Part shown: positions 9,605 to 21,121 of the stretch, piece by piece
Numbering within the stretch: position 1 is the first letter of the stretch
How the letters are laid out: every line of letters starts with the position of its first letter
NCBI RefSeq assembly: GCF_031191205.1
Contig: NZ_CP133470.1
Coordinates: 1,805,501 to 1,869,500, forward strand
Direction: 5' to 3'
Length of the DNA stretch: 64,000 nucleotides
Source: Haemophilus parainfluenzae ATCC 33392
GTDB taxonomy: Bacteria > Pseudomonadota > Gammaproteobacteria > Enterobacterales > Pasteurellaceae
Position numbers and translations under genes: made by a program
The notes under the pieces: generated by a model
What the model was told of the DNA's origin: nothing
Databases searched by the model: none
Seen by the model: the letters and a program-made list of their open reading frames with translations, nothing else

Positions 9605-10975
9605 TTACATATTACTGATAAAAATCACCAAAATAATCACAGGAACCACAAATTTGACATAGTTAAACCAGATTGTAGTGAAAAGTGAATTTGGCGTTGG
9701 TGATAGCTCTTTTTTTGCATCGTCTTTTAACACGAAACCAACGAAAATGGCACAGCCAAGTGCGGTCAGCATAAAGAGAATATTGCCACTGACGAAATCG
9801 AAGGCATCGAAAATGCTTTTACCGAAGATAGTGAAATCTTTCCAAAGGTTGTCACCTAAAATAGAGGGCACATTACCTAATAAGAAAATCCCCATTAAGG
9901 TCACAAAAATCGCTTTACCACGGCGCATTCTGAGTTTTTCTTGCAATGCGGTGATGATGACTTCATAAATCGTAATTGATGTGGTTAATGCCGCAATAAG
10001 CAATAAGCCGAAGAACACGATAGCAAAGAATTTACCCGCCCATAAATGTGAGAATACAATTGGTAAACTTTGGAAAACCAAGGTTGGGCCAGCGTTAGGT
10101 TCAATACCGAATGTAAATAATGATGGGAAGATCATAAAACCACATAACACAGCGATAATGGTATTGGTGAAACCTGTAATAACCGCTGTGTGAATAAGGT
10201 TTTCTTCTTTGTTTAAATAGCTGGAGAGGGTAATCAATACACCGAAACCAAGACTTAATGCAAAGAATACTTGACCTAATACGAAAATGAATAATTTAGG
10301 TGTGATTTTACTGAAATCTGGTTTTAAGTAGAAAGTCACACCTTCCATTGCACCCGGTAAGGTAAGATTACGAATTACCATACCAATTAGGAAGATGAAT
10401 AGTAATGGCATTAAGTATTTTACAGAACGTTCAATCCCGCCGATGATACCTTTTGCCAAAATAATGTAATTCACCGCAACGAACAGGAAGGTATAAAGCA
10501 TGATTTCCCATGGGCTGTTGCTGATGTGTAAATCGTAGAAATCTTTGGCCACTTCTTTTGTAATTGGTGCGCTAATATCAAGGGTGTTATTAATCAGACT
10601 GATGATATAAGACATCACCCAACCACCTAATACCATGTAATAAGCCATGATACCAAATGCGCCAAGAAGCCCCATGTAACCAAGAATCTTCCAATATTTG
10701 GAGATGATTTTACCTTTATCCTGGATTTTGTCGCCAAAGGCATCAATGGAATTCACACGCAAACGGCGACCAATAACGTTTTCCACTAAAATCATTGGGA
10801 TACCAATGACAATCATCGCGATACAAAAAAGGAGTACGTAGGCACCGCCGCCATTTTCACCCACTAAATAAGGAAAGCGCCAAGTGGCTCCAAAGCCAAC
10901 TGTCGCGCCCGCAACGGTGAGCACATAAGTTAGTCGGCTAGACCACGTTTGGCGAGATTGAGTGTTTGTAGTCAT
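9605..10975 (-). CDS. Sodium:neurotransmitter-symporter family transporter
   Basis: LeuT-fold Na+-coupled transporter of 456 residues with about 11-12 membrane segments. The first helix contains TVGFGATWRFPYLVGENGGG, the unwound TM1 signature of the SNF/NSS family. Members import amino acids such as tryptophan or tyrosine; the substrate cannot be read from the sequence. It lies 26 bases downstream of nth on the same strand, so it is probably the last gene of the rnf-nth transcript, ending at the hairpin before uup. Coupling to an operon that encodes an ion-pumping Rnf complex is suggestive but unproven. Confidence 0.9.
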   Translation of the reverse strand: MTTNTQSRQTWSSRLTYVLTVAGATVGFGATWRFPYLVGENGGGAYVLLFCIAMIVIGIPMILVENVIGRRLRVNSIDAFGDKIQDKGKIISKYWKILGYMGLLGAFGIMAYYMVLGGWVMSYIISLINNTLDISAPITKEVAKDFYDLHISNSPWEIMLYTFLFVAVNYIILAKGIIGGIERSVKYLMPLLFIFLIGMVIRNLTLPGAMEGVTFYLKPDFSKITPKLFIFVLGQVFFALSLGFGVLITLSSYLNKEENLIHTAVITGFTNTIIAVLCGFMIFPSLFTFGIEPNAGPTLVFQSLPIVFSHLWAGKFFAIVFFGLLLIAALTTSITIYEVIITALQEKLRMRRGKAIFVTLMGIFLLGNVPSILGDNLWKDFTIFGKSIFDAFDFVSGNILFMLTALGCAIFVGFVLKDDAKKELSPTPNSLFTTIWFNYVKFVVPVIILVIFISNM

Positions 10976-11001
10976 AATATATTCCGTTTGCTTTTATTCG
11001 T

Positions 11002-11637
11002 TTAATATTCTGTTTTTTCTTTGTATTCGCAGAGATCTTCAATAATGCAAGCCCCACAGCGAGGTTTCCGCGCGGTACAAGTATAGCGCCCATGTAAAAT
11101 AAGCCAGTGATGTACATCCACTTTAAATTCTTTTGGCACAACTTTGAGCAGTTTTTCTTCCACTTTTACCACATCTTTGCCAGGGGCAAAGTTTGTGCGG
11201 TTGCATACGCGAAAAATATGCGTATCCACTGCAATAGTTGGATGACCGAAAGCGGTATTTAACACGACATTCGCCGTTTTTCTGCCGACTCCCGCAAGGG
11301 CTTCTAAGGCTTCACGACTTTCAGGTACTTCACCGTTGTGTTTTTCAACTAAATCACGGCAGGTTTTAATGATATTTTCTGCTTTGCTGTTATAAAGCCC
11401 GATGGTTTTAATGTATTCTTTTAATCCCTCTAAGCCGAGATCTAAAATAGCTTGTGGGGTATTTGCCACAGGGAATAATTTTGCTGTCGCTTTATTCACG
11501 CCTTTATCGGTGGCTTGAGCTGACAAAATCACAGCAATGAGTAATTCGAAAGGCGAATTATACTCTAATTCCGTGGTGGGATGCGGGTTTTGCTCCCGAA
11601 GTCGAGTGAGAATTTCAATTCGTTTAGCTTGGTTCAT
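11002..11637 (-). CDS. nth: Endonuclease III (DNA glycosylase / AP lyase)
   Basis: Base-excision repair enzyme for oxidised pyrimidines, 211 residues. The helix-hairpin-helix with catalytic lysine is [14 protein letters not shown] (Lys near 120), the catalytic aspartate is in [12 protein letters not shown], and the [4Fe-4S] cluster cysteines follow C-x6-C-x2-C-x5-C ([17 protein letters not shown]). The start overlaps the rnfE stop by four bases (ATGA), the classical rnf/rsx-nth arrangement. No defects seen. Confidence 0.97.
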   Translation of the reverse strand: MNQAKRIEILTRLREQNPHPTTELEYNSPFELLIAVILSAQATDKGVNKATAKLFPVANTPQAILDLGLEGLKEYIKTIGLYNSKAENIIKTCRDLVEKHNGEVPESREALEALAGVGRKTANVVLNTAFGHPTIAVDTHIFRVCNRTNFAPGKDVVKVEEKLLKVVPKEFKVDVHHWLILHGRYTCTARKPRCGACIIEDLCEYKEKTEY

Positions 11638-12344
11638 TTTTTCATATCAATTCGGTTTTTAATCGCCAGTAGGATGCCTAATCCAATAAACGCACCTGGA
11701 GGAAGAATAAAGAGTAAAAAGCTGCTGTCAGCGTGATAAATATGTAATGTCAGGAATTTTGCCCCTTGACCGAATAAGTTTTCAATGCCTTCAAAAAGGG
11801 TACCTTGGCCTAAGATTTCACGTAGCGCACCTAATACGGTGATACTTAATGCCATGCCTAATCCCATCGAAAAACCATCCCAGGCAGCATGTGCTACGCT
11901 ATTTTTAGAGGCAAAGGCTTCTGCACGACCGATGACGATACAGTTAGTCACAATTAAAGGAATAAAAATCCCAAGAGCTTGATAGAGTGTATAGGTATAA
12001 GCATTCATCAATAATTGCACCACGGTTACGGTGGTGGCAATAATCATCACATAAATCGGAATACGGATTTCATGAGGAATTTGCTTACGAAAGAGCGAAA
12101 CAACAGTATTTGTACAGGTTAAAACCAACATAGTTGCAAGGCCCAAACCCAATGCATTCGTCGCAGTACTCGATACAGCTAAGAGCGGACAAAGCCCCAA
12201 TAATTGTACGAGAGTTGAGTTATTTTTCCATACGCCTTGAATAAAGATTTCTTTCCAAACAGAAGGCGTTTGTATTATTTCTTCTGAATTTTCAGCCGCA
12301 CTTTGCTCATCAAGTGCGGTCGTTTTTTCGGTTAAATCAGTCAT
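11634..12344 (-). CDS. rnfE: Rnf/Rsx electron transport complex subunit E
   Basis: Integral membrane subunit of 236 residues with about six membrane helices ([23 protein letters not shown] and following), paralogous to RnfA. The Rnf complex couples ferredoxin/NADH electron flow to ion transport; in enterobacteria the same genes (rsx) keep SoxR reduced. The ATG at 12344 follows AGGATATTT, a good ribosome binding site; upstream codons would run into rnfG. The N-terminal 30 residues are an acidic cytoplasmic tail ([18 protein letters not shown]) containing an uptake signal in its coding sequence. Confidence 0.93.
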   Translation of the reverse strand: MTDLTEKTTALDEQSAAENSEEIIQTPSVWKEIFIQGVWKNNSTLVQLLGLCPLLAVSSTATNALGLGLATMLVLTCTNTVVSLFRKQIPHEIRIPIYVMIIATTVTVVQLLMNAYTYTLYQALGIFIPLIVTNCIVIGRAEAFASKNSVAHAAWDGFSMGLGMALSITVLGALREILGQGTLFEGIENLFGQGAKFLTLHIYHADSSFLLFILPPGAFIGLGILLAIKNRIDMKK

Positions 12345-12354
12345 AATAAATATC

Positions 12355-12981
12355 CTATTGCGCGTATTTTTTTGCCATCTCGTTGAGTAATGCCTCATTT
12401 TCAAGCATCACGAGAGCAGAGCGTTTTACTTGATTTACAACCGCGCGTGGCGTAATGGTTGCGCCAGAGAATTGATCAAATTTACCGCCATCTTTTTTGA
12501 CCGCCCAATCTTTTAGGCTTTCAGGTACGATAACTTGGTTTGTAAAACTTAAAATCCAGTCAGAAATGCGAAGTTCGATTTTATCGCCTAACCCAGGGGT
12601 TTCATGGTGTTCAATCACACGCACACCTAAAACTTCACCTTTTGGTGTAATCCCCACTAATAAACGGATATTCCCTGAATAACCATCTGGTGCGGTAGTT
12701 TCATAAGCATAGGCTGTTGGCACCTGATCTTTGATCGCAAAATAGACTTTTTGAATACCTTTGAGTTTATCTTGCTCGGGCGTTTCAACGCTTTCAAGCA
12801 AGCTATTATTAAAATAATTTTGAGGGATTACTTGGAGCAATAACGCCTTTTGCTGTTCAGCCATGGCTTCATCAATTCTATCTTTTGTTAGCATATAAAT
12901 GCCCGCAGAAATAGCTGTACAAAGCAATGCGATGAAACCTAATAAAAGACCAAAACGGGAGGTGACTTTAAAAATACCCAT
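12355..12981 (-). CDS. rnfG: Rnf/Rsx electron transport complex subunit G (covalent FMN)
   Basis: Membrane-anchored flavoprotein of 208 residues: one N-terminal transmembrane helix ([22 protein letters not shown]) and a periplasmic FMN-binding domain. The FMN is attached through a phosphoester to the threonine of the SGAT motif, seen here as [11 protein letters not shown] with Thr175. The middle motif [11 protein letters not shown] is also conserved. It overlaps rnfD by one base (start at 12981 against the rnfD stop). Confidence 0.94.
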   Translation of the reverse strand: MGIFKVTSRFGLLLGFIALLCTAISAGIYMLTKDRIDEAMAEQQKALLLQVIPQNYFNNSLLESVETPEQDKLKGIQKVYFAIKDQVPTAYAYETTAPDGYSGNIRLLVGITPKGEVLGVRVIEHHETPGLGDKIELRISDWILSFTNQVIVPESLKDWAVKKDGGKFDQFSGATITPRAVVNQVKRSALVMLENEALLNEMAKKYAQ

Positions 12982-14063
12982 TATTTACTCCCTTTTGCAA
13001 AGTGGCCCGCTACACGAGGGCGGGTATAGTGATCGATAAGTGGTACACAAATATTGCTTAACAAAATCGCAAATGCCACGCCGTCAGGGTAGTTGCCAAA
13101 GTAACGAATGAGGTAAACCAATAACCCGACCAAAGTACCAAACACCAGTTTTCCACGAGGTGTAATGGAAGCTGTGACAGGGTCGGTAGCAATAAAGAAT
13201 GCACCGAACATCATGGCGCCGCTAAAGAGTTGGCTAATCATACTTAAATGATGATGGCCTGACATCGCAGTGATAGTCGCTAAGGTCACAAAGGTCACGA
13301 GCATTGAAACGGGAATTTGCCAGTGAATTTTTTTCTTTAAGATTAATACAATTCCACCAAGCATAAAGGCAAGATTAACTTGCCACCAACCTTCAGCAAA
13401 GTCAGTCCCGTTTTGTAATAAAATTGGTAATTTTACAAAATCATGGAATACACTTTCATCGCCTTGATGCAAGTTATAGAAGATTTTTGCGCTGTCTAAT
13501 GGCGTCGCTTGTGTAATTCCATCAATGGAATGGACGAGTTGGCTTAAGCTAAAACCATCAGTGGTTAAGCCGGTGAAAATTAAAGAAAGAGAATCCTCAA
13601 ATGTTGGGGGTTCATTTAATAATGAAATCGGTGGCATCCAACTTGTCATTTGCAGTGGGAAAGAAATCAATAGCACCACATAACCCACCATAGCCGGATT
13701 AAACGGGTTTTGTCCCAAGCCACCATAAACATGTTTTCCTAGAATAACAGCGGAAAGCGTACCAATTAAAATAACCCAATAAGGTGCATAAGGCGGAATT
13801 GCCATGGCTAAAATTAAGGCTGTAAGCACCACACTAAAATCTGAAATATAGACCAGGTTTGGCTTATTGCGCAATTTGGTCACAATAAACTCAAGCACTA
13901 ATGCGAAAGAAATAGCCAAAGCGGATTGCACCAAAACACCCATTCCAAAATAATAAATCTGTGTGAGCAGGGCAGGCAGCATGGCTGCAATCACCCACAA
14001 CATAATACGGGCGGTTAATTTGCCTGAATGGGTATGAGGCGAACTTACCATCTTCTTAAACAT
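12981..14063 (-). CDS. rnfD: Rnf/Rsx electron transport complex subunit D (covalent FMN)
   Basis: Integral membrane subunit of 360 residues with about nine or ten membrane segments. The covalent flavin site, usually DG(V/I)TGATPLA, appears as [10 protein letters not shown] near residue 180. The glycine before the acceptor motif is replaced by glutamine, which keeps the threonine but bends the consensus. [15 protein letters not shown] and [14 protein letters not shown] are further family landmarks. It starts 14 bases after the rnfC stop. Confidence 0.93.
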   Translation of the reverse strand: MFKKMVSSPHTHSGKLTARIMLWVIAAMLPALLTQIYYFGMGVLVQSALAISFALVLEFIVTKLRNKPNLVYISDFSVVLTALILAMAIPPYAPYWVILIGTLSAVILGKHVYGGLGQNPFNPAMVGYVVLLISFPLQMTSWMPPISLLNEPPTFEDSLSLIFTGLTTDGFSLSQLVHSIDGITQATPLDSAKIFYNLHQGDESVFHDFVKLPILLQNGTDFAEGWWQVNLAFMLGGIVLILKKKIHWQIPVSMLVTFVTLATITAMSGHHHLSMISQLFSGAMMFGAFFIATDPVTASITPRGKLVFGTLVGLLVYLIRYFGNYPDGVAFAILLSNICVPLIDHYTRPRVAGHFAKGSK

Positions 14064-14077
14064 AATATTTTCCTGCG

Positions 14078-16414
14078 TTATTCAGTTTCTTTGGCAGCTT
14101 CAGCGGCTGCTTTTTTTGCTTTAGCTCTCGCTATGGCTGCTGCGATAGCGGCTTTTTTCGGATCAAGTGCGGTTGGGTTTTCATCCGTTTTTTCGACCGC
14201 ACTTTCAGTTGCATTTGCATTTGTCGTAACTGTTTCACCTTGAGCAGCGGCTTTCTTGGCTTTAGCTCTTGCAATAGCTGCGGCTACAGCAGCTTTTTTC
14301 GGATCAAGTGCGGTTGAGTTTTCATCTGTTTTTTCGACCGTGCTTTCAGTTACATTTGTCGTAACCGTTTCACCTTGAGTAGCAGCTTTCTTAGCTTTGG
14401 CTCTCGCAATGGCTGCAGCTACTGCGGCTTTTTTCGGGTCAAGTGCGGTTGAATTTTCATCTGTTTTTTCGACTGCACTTTCAGTTGTATTTGTCGTAAC
14501 AGCTTCACCTTGAGCAGCAGCTTTCTTAGCTTTAGCTCTTGCGATAGCAGCGGCTACAGCCGCTTTTTTCGGATCAAGTGCGGTTGGATTTTCATCTGTT
14601 TTTTCGACCGCGCTTTCAGTTGCATGTGTCGCAACTGTTTCACCTTGAGCAGCAGCTTTCTTGGCTTTTGCTCTTGCTAGAGCTGCAGCAACAGCTGCTT
14701 TCTTCGCCTCTTTTTCATCAGTTTGTGACGGTGTTGTATCCGTCACAGTGCCTGTATCTGCTTGCGCTTGTTGTTTAGCAAGACGGCGAGCTTTACGTTG
14801 CTCCATGAGTTCATGGTTATCCGGTAAGATTTCGCCTTTCTCAGATACGATAGTTTTCGTTTCTTTATTTGCTGCTGAACCCGCTTGTTTTGCTTTCAAG
14901 CGTTCTAACGCTGCTTTAACTGGGTCTTCACCTTTTTGTTTTGCAAGTTCTTCTCGACGAGCTTCTGCCGCACGTTGTGAACGTGCTTTACGTTCTTGTT
15001 CTTCACGTTCCATTCGAGCTTGTTTGGCTTCAAAACGGATTTTAGCCTCTTCGGCTTTTTTCGCTTTTTCTTTAATTTCCCAAATTTTGGCTTTTTCCTG
15101 ACGGAAATATTGGATAAGCGGAATATGGCTTGGGCAAACATAAGCACACACGCCACATTCAATACAATCTTTTAAGCAATATTCTTCTGATTTTTGGTGA
15201 TCCTCACTGCGAGCATACCAATAAAGTTGCTGTGGCATTAAATTGACAGGGCAAGCATCAGAACAAGCTGAACAACGGATACAAGATTGCTCTGGTTCTG
15301 GCTCACCATATTCAAAATGATCGGGTGCTAATAGACAGTTAATTAATTTAGTGACGGGCGCATTAAGATCTGAAAGTTGCAATCCCATCATTGGTCCGCC
15401 TGCGAAAACAGGGAAGCGTTCGTCATATTTATAGCCAACTTGTGCCAATAAGTGGTCAACTGGTGTACCTAAGCGAACCCAGTAGTTGCCTTTCTCTGAA
15501 ATTTTATCACCAGTCAGCGTGACGACACGCTCAATTAAAGGTTCGTCATTAATGACCGCTCTTTTGATCGCAAAAGCCGTGCCGACATTATGCATTAATA
15601 CGCCAATATCGTAAGAACGTCCACCGCTTGGCACTTCCATGCCGGTAAGCAAATAAATCAGCTGTTTGGCTGCACCAGATGGATATTTAGTCGGAATAAC
15701 CCGCAATTCAATGTCATTTGCACCATGCAACGATTGTTGAATAGCTTGAATCGCTTCGGGTTTATTGTCTTCAACTGCAATCACCACTTTTTCAGGACGT
15801 AAGATATAACGTAAGATGCGAATCCCTTCGATCATTTCATCGGTGTAATCACGCATTAAGCGGTCATCACAGGTAATATAAGGTTCGCATTCCGCGCCAT
15901 TAATAATTAAGAGTTTAACTTTCTTTTCAGCCGATTGAATTTTGGCTGCAGTCGGGAATACCGCACCACCTAAGCCTGCAACGCCTGCTTGATAAATACG
16001 CTCAATGAGTTGTTCGACAGGTTGTGTGAAAAACTCTTCAAGTGGAAATTGCTCACGCCATTTATCCAAGCCATCCGCTTGAATATGAATCATGTCCTCG
16101 GTTAAACCAGAAGGATGGGGCGCAACATGTTTTCCGATAAATTTTACCGTACCAGAAGTCGGCGCATGAACAGGCAAGGTTCTTAAGCCATCGCCTTGTG
16201 TTAGAGGCTGGCCTTTTAGGACATAATCGCCTTCTTTAACTAATACATTTCCCGCTGTGCCAGCGTGTTGTTTAATCGGCACATAAAAGTCATGAGCAAG
16301 TTCTGATTGCTGAATCGGGGATTGGTTTGATTGAGATTTCATTTCAGGAGGATGAATACCACCTTTAAAATCCCAAATTTTGCCGGAGTTAAATCTTGTT
16401 AATACATCAGCCAT
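14078..16414 (-). CDS. rnfC: Rnf/Rsx electron transport complex subunit C, with long Ala/Lys repeat tail
   Basis: NADH-interacting peripheral subunit, 778 residues. It has a flavodoxin/NADH-type domain ([30 protein letters not shown]), two 4Fe-4S motifs ([15 protein letters not shown] near 370 and [16 protein letters not shown] about 40 residues on), then a charged helix-rich tail. From about residue 575 the tail is a 45-residue unit repeated four times plus a partial fifth ([20 protein letters not shown], then [16 protein letters not shown]). The ATG at 16414 sits two bases before the rnfB stop. Long alanine-lysine tails of variable copy number are known in gammaproteobacterial RnfC; here every unit encodes uptake signals. 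Confidence 0.95.
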   Translation of the reverse strand: MADVLTRFNSGKIWDFKGGIHPPEMKSQSNQSPIQQSELAHDFYVPIKQHAGTAGNVLVKEGDYVLKGQPLTQGDGLRTLPVHAPTSGTVKFIGKHVAPHPSGLTEDMIHIQADGLDKWREQFPLEEFFTQPVEQLIERIYQAGVAGLGGAVFPTAAKIQSAEKKVKLLIINGAECEPYITCDDRLMRDYTDEMIEGIRILRYILRPEKVVIAVEDNKPEAIQAIQQSLHGANDIELRVIPTKYPSGAAKQLIYLLTGMEVPSGGRSYDIGVLMHNVGTAFAIKRAVINDEPLIERVVTLTGDKISEKGNYWVRLGTPVDHLLAQVGYKYDERFPVFAGGPMMGLQLSDLNAPVTKLINCLLAPDHFEYGEPEPEQSCIRCSACSDACPVNLMPQQLYWYARSEDHQKSEEYCLKDCIECGVCAYVCPSHIPLIQYFRQEKAKIWEIKEKAKKAEEAKIRFEAKQARMEREEQERKARSQRAAEARREELAKQKGEDPVKAALERLKAKQAGSAANKETKTIVSEKGEILPDNHELMEQRKARRLAKQQAQADTGTVTDTTPSQTDEKEAKKAAVAAALARAKAKKAAAQGETVATHATESAVEKTDENPTALDPKKAAVAAAIARAKAKKAAAQGEAVTTNTTESAVEKTDENSTALDPKKAAVAAAIARAKAKKAATQGETVTTNVTESTVEKTDENSTALDPKKAAVAAAIARAKAKKAAAQGETVTTNANATESAVEKTDENPTALDPKKAAIAAAIARAKAKKAAAEAAKETE
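14160..14700 (-). repeat. Four-copy 135-141 bp coding repeat carrying uptake signals in rnfC
   Basis: Each unit holds a perfect AAGTGCGGT on the plus strand (14165, 14306, 14441, 14576) that encodes Thr-Ala-Leu. About 31 bases on comes a facing copy encoding Ser-Ala-Val or a near match; it is perfect at 14196-14204 and has one mismatch in the other three. The units are 45 residues, with one of 47 (NANA insertion). Confidence 0.9.
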
Positions 16415-16415
16415 A

Positions 16416-16999
16416 TTATTCCGACTCCCCAACCACTAATTTTTTCTCGATTTCTGTGGTATTTACAACCGGAATGACTAATTTAGGATCAAATTTCCAG
16501 TTCCAATTATCAATATCTTTTTTCACTTTAATCATGGAAATACAATCGGTCGGACAAGGTGCGACGCAAAGTTCACAGCCAGTACAGAGATCGGCAATAA
16601 TGGTATGCATCGCTTTATTCGTGCCAATAATGGCATCAACAGGGCAGGCTTGAATACATTTGGTACAGCCGATACACATATTTTCATCAATAAAGGCAAC
16701 CATTTCTTCTGGTTCTGCCACATCATCCATTGCGGGCACATCAACGCCCATGATTTCTGCAATTTTTACCACTGTTGGACGACCACCAGGTACACATTTT
16801 GTGATAACGTCACCATTCGCAATTGCTTCAGCATAAGGCTTGCAACCAGGATAGCCGCATTGCCCACATTGGCTTTGCGGTAAGATGGCATCAATTTTTT
16901 CAACGATAGGATCAGCTTCGACTTTTAATTTAATCGAAGCAACACCTAAAATTGCACCAAAAATTAAAGCGAGAACGGTTACTGAAATTAAGATAAACA

Positions 17000-17000
<1 letters not shown>
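16416..17000 (-). CDS. rnfB: Rnf/Rsx electron transport complex subunit B (ferredoxin-like)
   Basis: Membrane-anchored iron-sulfur subunit of 194 residues. An N-terminal helix ([21 protein letters not shown]) precedes the [16 protein letters not shown] cluster motif and two 4Fe-4S ferredoxin motifs ([12 protein letters not shown] and [12 protein letters not shown]). It passes electrons from RnfC towards the membrane flavins. The start ATG shares its first A with the TAA of a 24-codon ORF (TAATG), so initiation probably depends on translation of that small ORF. Confidence 0.95.
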
Positions 17001-17691
<691 letters not shown>

Positions 17692-17751
17692 TTATCGCAC
17701 TGAGAACAATAAAAAATTTGGGTTAGTGCGGTCAGTTTTTCCTTTGTTTTT

Positions 17752-19905
17752 TTATTTGGTAATGGATTCTTTCTGACTATGTTGGAAATAGCGATACAGC
17801 TGAGGCAGCAATTGAGAAATCAAGTTAAGTTGCTGATATGGTAACGCAAAAGCCATATCTGCTTTAGTTTGATTTTCATCCAACTGAATTTCTTTTAGGC
17901 TTTGCTCGATATTACCTTGTAGTTTGGCGAAGATTTCAGGACGAAGCTTTTCAATATTTTCCAGCGTATATAAAACCTTTTTCGCAACAGGATAAAAGTC
18001 TGCTAAAAATTCTGTAGTTTGCTGTAACTGCGTCATTTTATAGCGATATGCCCCTAAAGCAGAAATATAACTCAATAGAGAATAATTCATTTTTAACAAG
18101 TCAAAACCTTCCTGCAAATAAGCTTGATATTTCTTCGGCTCATTATTCATATTGGAAAGCGTTGTGCTCAATGCAGCTGCATATTGATGGGCATTACGGC
18201 GTGCAATACGGTATTTCAAATCATCGCTTTTACCAAATTGTAGTTGGCTGATAATGTGCAATAAATATTGTGCATCACTTTGAATCGCTTGGCGGCTCAC
18301 TTTATCGAGTTGCAGATATTTCCAATCCGGCCATAAATAAGAAACTGCAAACCACGCAATGGCTGAACCTAATACGGTATCAATGAGGCGAGGGAAGAGC
18401 GCCGCTTGAGTATCAAATCCCATTACATCGAAACTGATCAATACTTGCAAGGTAATAAAGAAGGTGGAGAAACTGTAATTATTACTGCGGAAGAAGAAAA
18501 AGAGCGTACTGGTTACTACCATTAAGCCAAGTTTCATCTCTAATGTTGGGTTGAGATATGGCAATAAGGAGCCAATAATTACCCCTAAAATCGTGCCAAT
18601 AATACGCTGGCGTAATCGTACTTTGGTTGCAGAATAGTTTGGCTGACACACAAAGACTGCAGTAAGTAAAATCCAGTAACCTAAATTAAATTGGAAAAAT
18701 TCAACAATTGCGCAACACAAAAACACCACGATAGACAAACGTACAGCATGGCGGAAAAGTGGTGATTCAAAAGTGAAATTACTTCCAATAACAGAAAGAA
18801 TATTTTTTAAGCCCGTAATTTGTTCGGTATGGATCTGTGCAGTTTGCTCATTTTCACTGGTTTCTTGCTCGAGCTGATGTAGCTGCCAGTTAATGCTTTG
18901 CAGATTATCAATAAGTGTTTGAAGGGCTAGCAAAACATTGTTTTGATTGGTATGTTCTTTGCTATAAAGTTCAAGGGATTGAATTGTGCCCATCAATGCT
19001 TTTTCTACGCGAATATTATAGTGATAAGGCGTATTCTGACGCAGGCAAGCCGTAATATCGTGACAGGCTTGCGCTTGTAATTCGAGCAAACGCTGAATGC
19101 GGAAAATTAAGTCCGTATTTTTGAGCTGTTCCGCAATTTGTCGATAATCAAAATGTGTTGAATTTGCACGTTCATGAATGTCTTGTGCTGCAAAATAATA
19201 ACGGATCATGCGTTGTGTGCGTGCATGGCGATGTTGTCCACGAATGCGATAGAAAAGCGCTGTTCTTGCTTGGTTAAAAGCCTCCACCACATTGGTGTTT
19301 TTCATCGCAAAATTAAGGTGTTTTTTCTCAATTTCATCAATCTCATCAGGATCAAAAAATTCTGATTTTGCATCTAGATAATTGCCTAAGGCACAAAACG
19401 CTTTTGCCACGCTTTCTTGTACTGGGCGGTTTGGAAAAAAGAGATAAACAATGATAGTCACAATACTGTAGAGCAAAGTGCCTAATAAAATCATCACCGG
19501 ATTGATAAACCAGCTCGCAGAATTATCTGGTATATAAGTGAGGGTGGTATAAATGGCGACCACCAGCGTACCAAACGCAATGGTACGATAACGTTCCCCC
19601 ACGGCACCAACCATCGTAAATAAAAAGGTGATGATGGTCATCAACAATACGTATTGAATAGGTTTACCAATATTGAGTTGAACGATAAAGGTTGAAATGG
19701 CAAAGGCAATTAATGTGTAAAAAATATTTTTTAATCGTCCGGTAAGACGATTATCTAAATCCACTAAACCGCCTGCAATAATCCCTAAAATTAAGGGCAT
19801 GGATTGCGTAGAAATATCAAAAAACCAGACGCCGAACGCTGCGATATTCACTGCAATAAAAATAGGTATTGAAGCGATTACTTTTGCATTAAGCCATTGA
19901 TTCAT
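17752..19905 (-). CDS. yccS: YccS/YhfK-type FUSC-family inner membrane protein
   Basis: Membrane protein of 717 residues with two similar halves: six or so helices at residues 10-155, a soluble helical middle (170-370), then a second membrane block (FRHAVRLSIVVFLCCAIVEFF, GTILGVIIGSLLPYLNP, near 385-520) and a helical C-terminal domain. This is the architecture of YccS, related to aromatic acid/fusaric acid efflux proteins. RQRIIGTILGV is the FUSC core. The start has AAGGATATC upstream. Substrate unknown. Transcribed in the same direction as rnf, about 100 bases upstream of rnfA. Confidence 0.85.
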   Translation of the reverse strand: MNQWLNAKVIASIPIFIAVNIAAFGVWFFDISTQSMPLILGIIAGGLVDLDNRLTGRLKNIFYTLIAFAISTFIVQLNIGKPIQYVLLMTIITFLFTMVGAVGERYRTIAFGTLVVAIYTTLTYIPDNSASWFINPVMILLGTLLYSIVTIIVYLFFPNRPVQESVAKAFCALGNYLDAKSEFFDPDEIDEIEKKHLNFAMKNTNVVEAFNQARTALFYRIRGQHRHARTQRMIRYYFAAQDIHERANSTHFDYRQIAEQLKNTDLIFRIQRLLELQAQACHDITACLRQNTPYHYNIRVEKALMGTIQSLELYSKEHTNQNNVLLALQTLIDNLQSINWQLHQLEQETSENEQTAQIHTEQITGLKNILSVIGSNFTFESPLFRHAVRLSIVVFLCCAIVEFFQFNLGYWILLTAVFVCQPNYSATKVRLRQRIIGTILGVIIGSLLPYLNPTLEMKLGLMVVTSTLFFFFRSNNYSFSTFFITLQVLISFDVMGFDTQAALFPRLIDTVLGSAIAWFAVSYLWPDWKYLQLDKVSRQAIQSDAQYLLHIISQLQFGKSDDLKYRIARRNAHQYAAALSTTLSNMNNEPKKYQAYLQEGFDLLKMNYSLLSYISALGAYRYKMTQLQQTTEFLADFYPVAKKVLYTLENIEKLRPEIFAKLQGNIEQSLKEIQLDENQTKADMAFALPYQQLNLISQLLPQLYRYFQHSQKESITK

Positions 19906-20003
19906 GTTGATATCCTTGCTTATTATTTAATGACTAAAAAATGGATGATAAAAAAGTGAGCGGGAAGGCTCACTTCTTTATCAAAGTGCGGTTAAAAAAA
20001 CGA

Positions 20004-20660
20004 TTATTTTTGTTTTTTTGCCCAGTTTAAGAAACGAGTTTGGGTTTCTTTATCGGCTTGTTGGAACCAGTATTGTAATTGTTGCTCAGCAACGTTTTCA
20101 CCTTGCACAACAACTTTGCCTTTCGCTGCTTTTCCTGATGCTGCAGGCATCATACCTACTGCAGGTGCTGCTAAAGCTGAAACCGCTGCTGGTGCATTAG
20201 ATGCATTATACTCAGCAAGATCATTAACAATATTTGCTGATGGGAATAAACCTTCTTGTTTTAAGGTATCCACTTTAGCATCAATCACATTACCTGATTT
20301 CGTTTTAACGGTAATTTGTGGTTGTGCATTAAATTTTTCGCCATCTTCTTGAGAACGAATTTTTTCTGCAGATACGACAACATCATCAGCCGTACCTTTA
20401 AAAGTCACAATAACAGGGTTAGACTCAAAAAGTCCTTGGCTAGAACCAGTACCGACGATCTCACCTAAACGTACCACAACCTGTTGTGTTTGGTCAGCTT
20501 CAGCATTGAATGATTTTTTTTCTTTTAGAAGGGATTTGCTGGCTTTTTGGCCGTTGATTGCAAGAAACTCAAGGTTTGATGACGTGGTGACCGTACCGGC
20601 TAAACTGCTCGCACTGACTGCAAAGGCAACAACACCTAATGCAAACTGACATAATTTCAT
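20004..20660 (-). CDS. UPF0319 (YccT/CsgI-like) exported protein
   Basis: A 218-residue protein with a signal peptide (CQFALGVVAFAVSASSLA-GTV) and the UPF0319 pattern (LEFLAINGQKASKSLL, QVVVRLGEIVG, LFESNPVIVTF). The E. coli relative YccT is periplasmic and has been linked to curli inhibition; Haemophilus has no curli, so the role here is open. The C-terminus (YWFQQADKETQTRFLNWAKKQ) is conserved. The start follows AAAAGGAG. It lies just upstream of yccS on the same strand, separated by a 98-base gap containing an uptake signal. Confidence 0.85.
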   Translation of the reverse strand: MKLCQFALGVVAFAVSASSLAGTVTTSSNLEFLAINGQKASKSLLKEKKSFNAEADQTQQVVVRLGEIVGTGSSQGLFESNPVIVTFKGTADDVVVSAEKIRSQEDGEKFNAQPQITVKTKSGNVIDAKVDTLKQEGLFPSANIVNDLAEYNASNAPAAVSALAAPAVGMMPAASGKAAKGKVVVQGENVAEQQLQYWFQQADKETQTRFLNWAKKQK

Positions 20661-20781
20661 AATTACTCCTTTTATTTTTTGAATGAAATTAGATGGTTGT
20701 AATGCTATGCTAAATTTTAAAAAATGGGAATAGGAAAGTGCGGTTAATTTTTAAAAAGTTTTTGTAACAAAGGAGCAAATC

Positions 20782-21051
20782 ATGGCAAAACGATTTGTCG
20801 TATATGGTCGAGTACAAGGTGTCGGGTTTCGCTATTTTACTTGGAAAGAAGCAGAGAAAATTGGAATTAAAGGCACGGTAAGAAATTGTACAGACGGAAG
20901 TGTCGAAATCATTGCGGAAGGCAATGATGACCAACTGCAACACTTTTATGATTGGTTAAACGTTGGGCCAAGAACCGCAAGTGTTGAACGGGTCTTAATC
21001 GATAATATTGAAGATAAACGATATTCTGACTTTTCGATTATTCATCGTTAA
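20782..21051 (+). CDS. yccX: Acylphosphatase
   Basis: An 89-residue enzyme that hydrolyses carboxyl-phosphate bonds such as those of acetyl phosphate. The phosphate-binding loop with catalytic arginine is GRVQGVGFRYF and the catalytic asparagine is in GTVRNCTDGSVE. AAAGGAG stands seven bases before the ATG. Transcribed divergently from the UPF0319 gene; an uptake signal lies in the shared promoter region. Confidence 0.93.
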   Translation: MAKRFVVYGRVQGVGFRYFTWKEAEKIGIKGTVRNCTDGSVEIIAEGNDDQLQHFYDWLNVGPRTASVERVLIDNIEDKRYSDFSIIHR

Positions 21052-21121
21052 AACTGACCGCACTTTACAGTATGAATTGATGCTCGTAGAATACGCCGCT
21101 TGTTTATAAATAGGAAAAATC

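Noticed and set aside
14160..14700. Regular repeats that might be a CRISPR array
   Set aside because: Unit is 135-141 bp, in frame, with no unique spacers; it is a protein repeat in rnfC.
14578..15101. Long plus-strand open frames opposite rnfC
   Set aside because: They are the complement of the Ala/Lys repeat tail and charged region, where low-complexity codons leave several frames open. No ribosome site and no family match.
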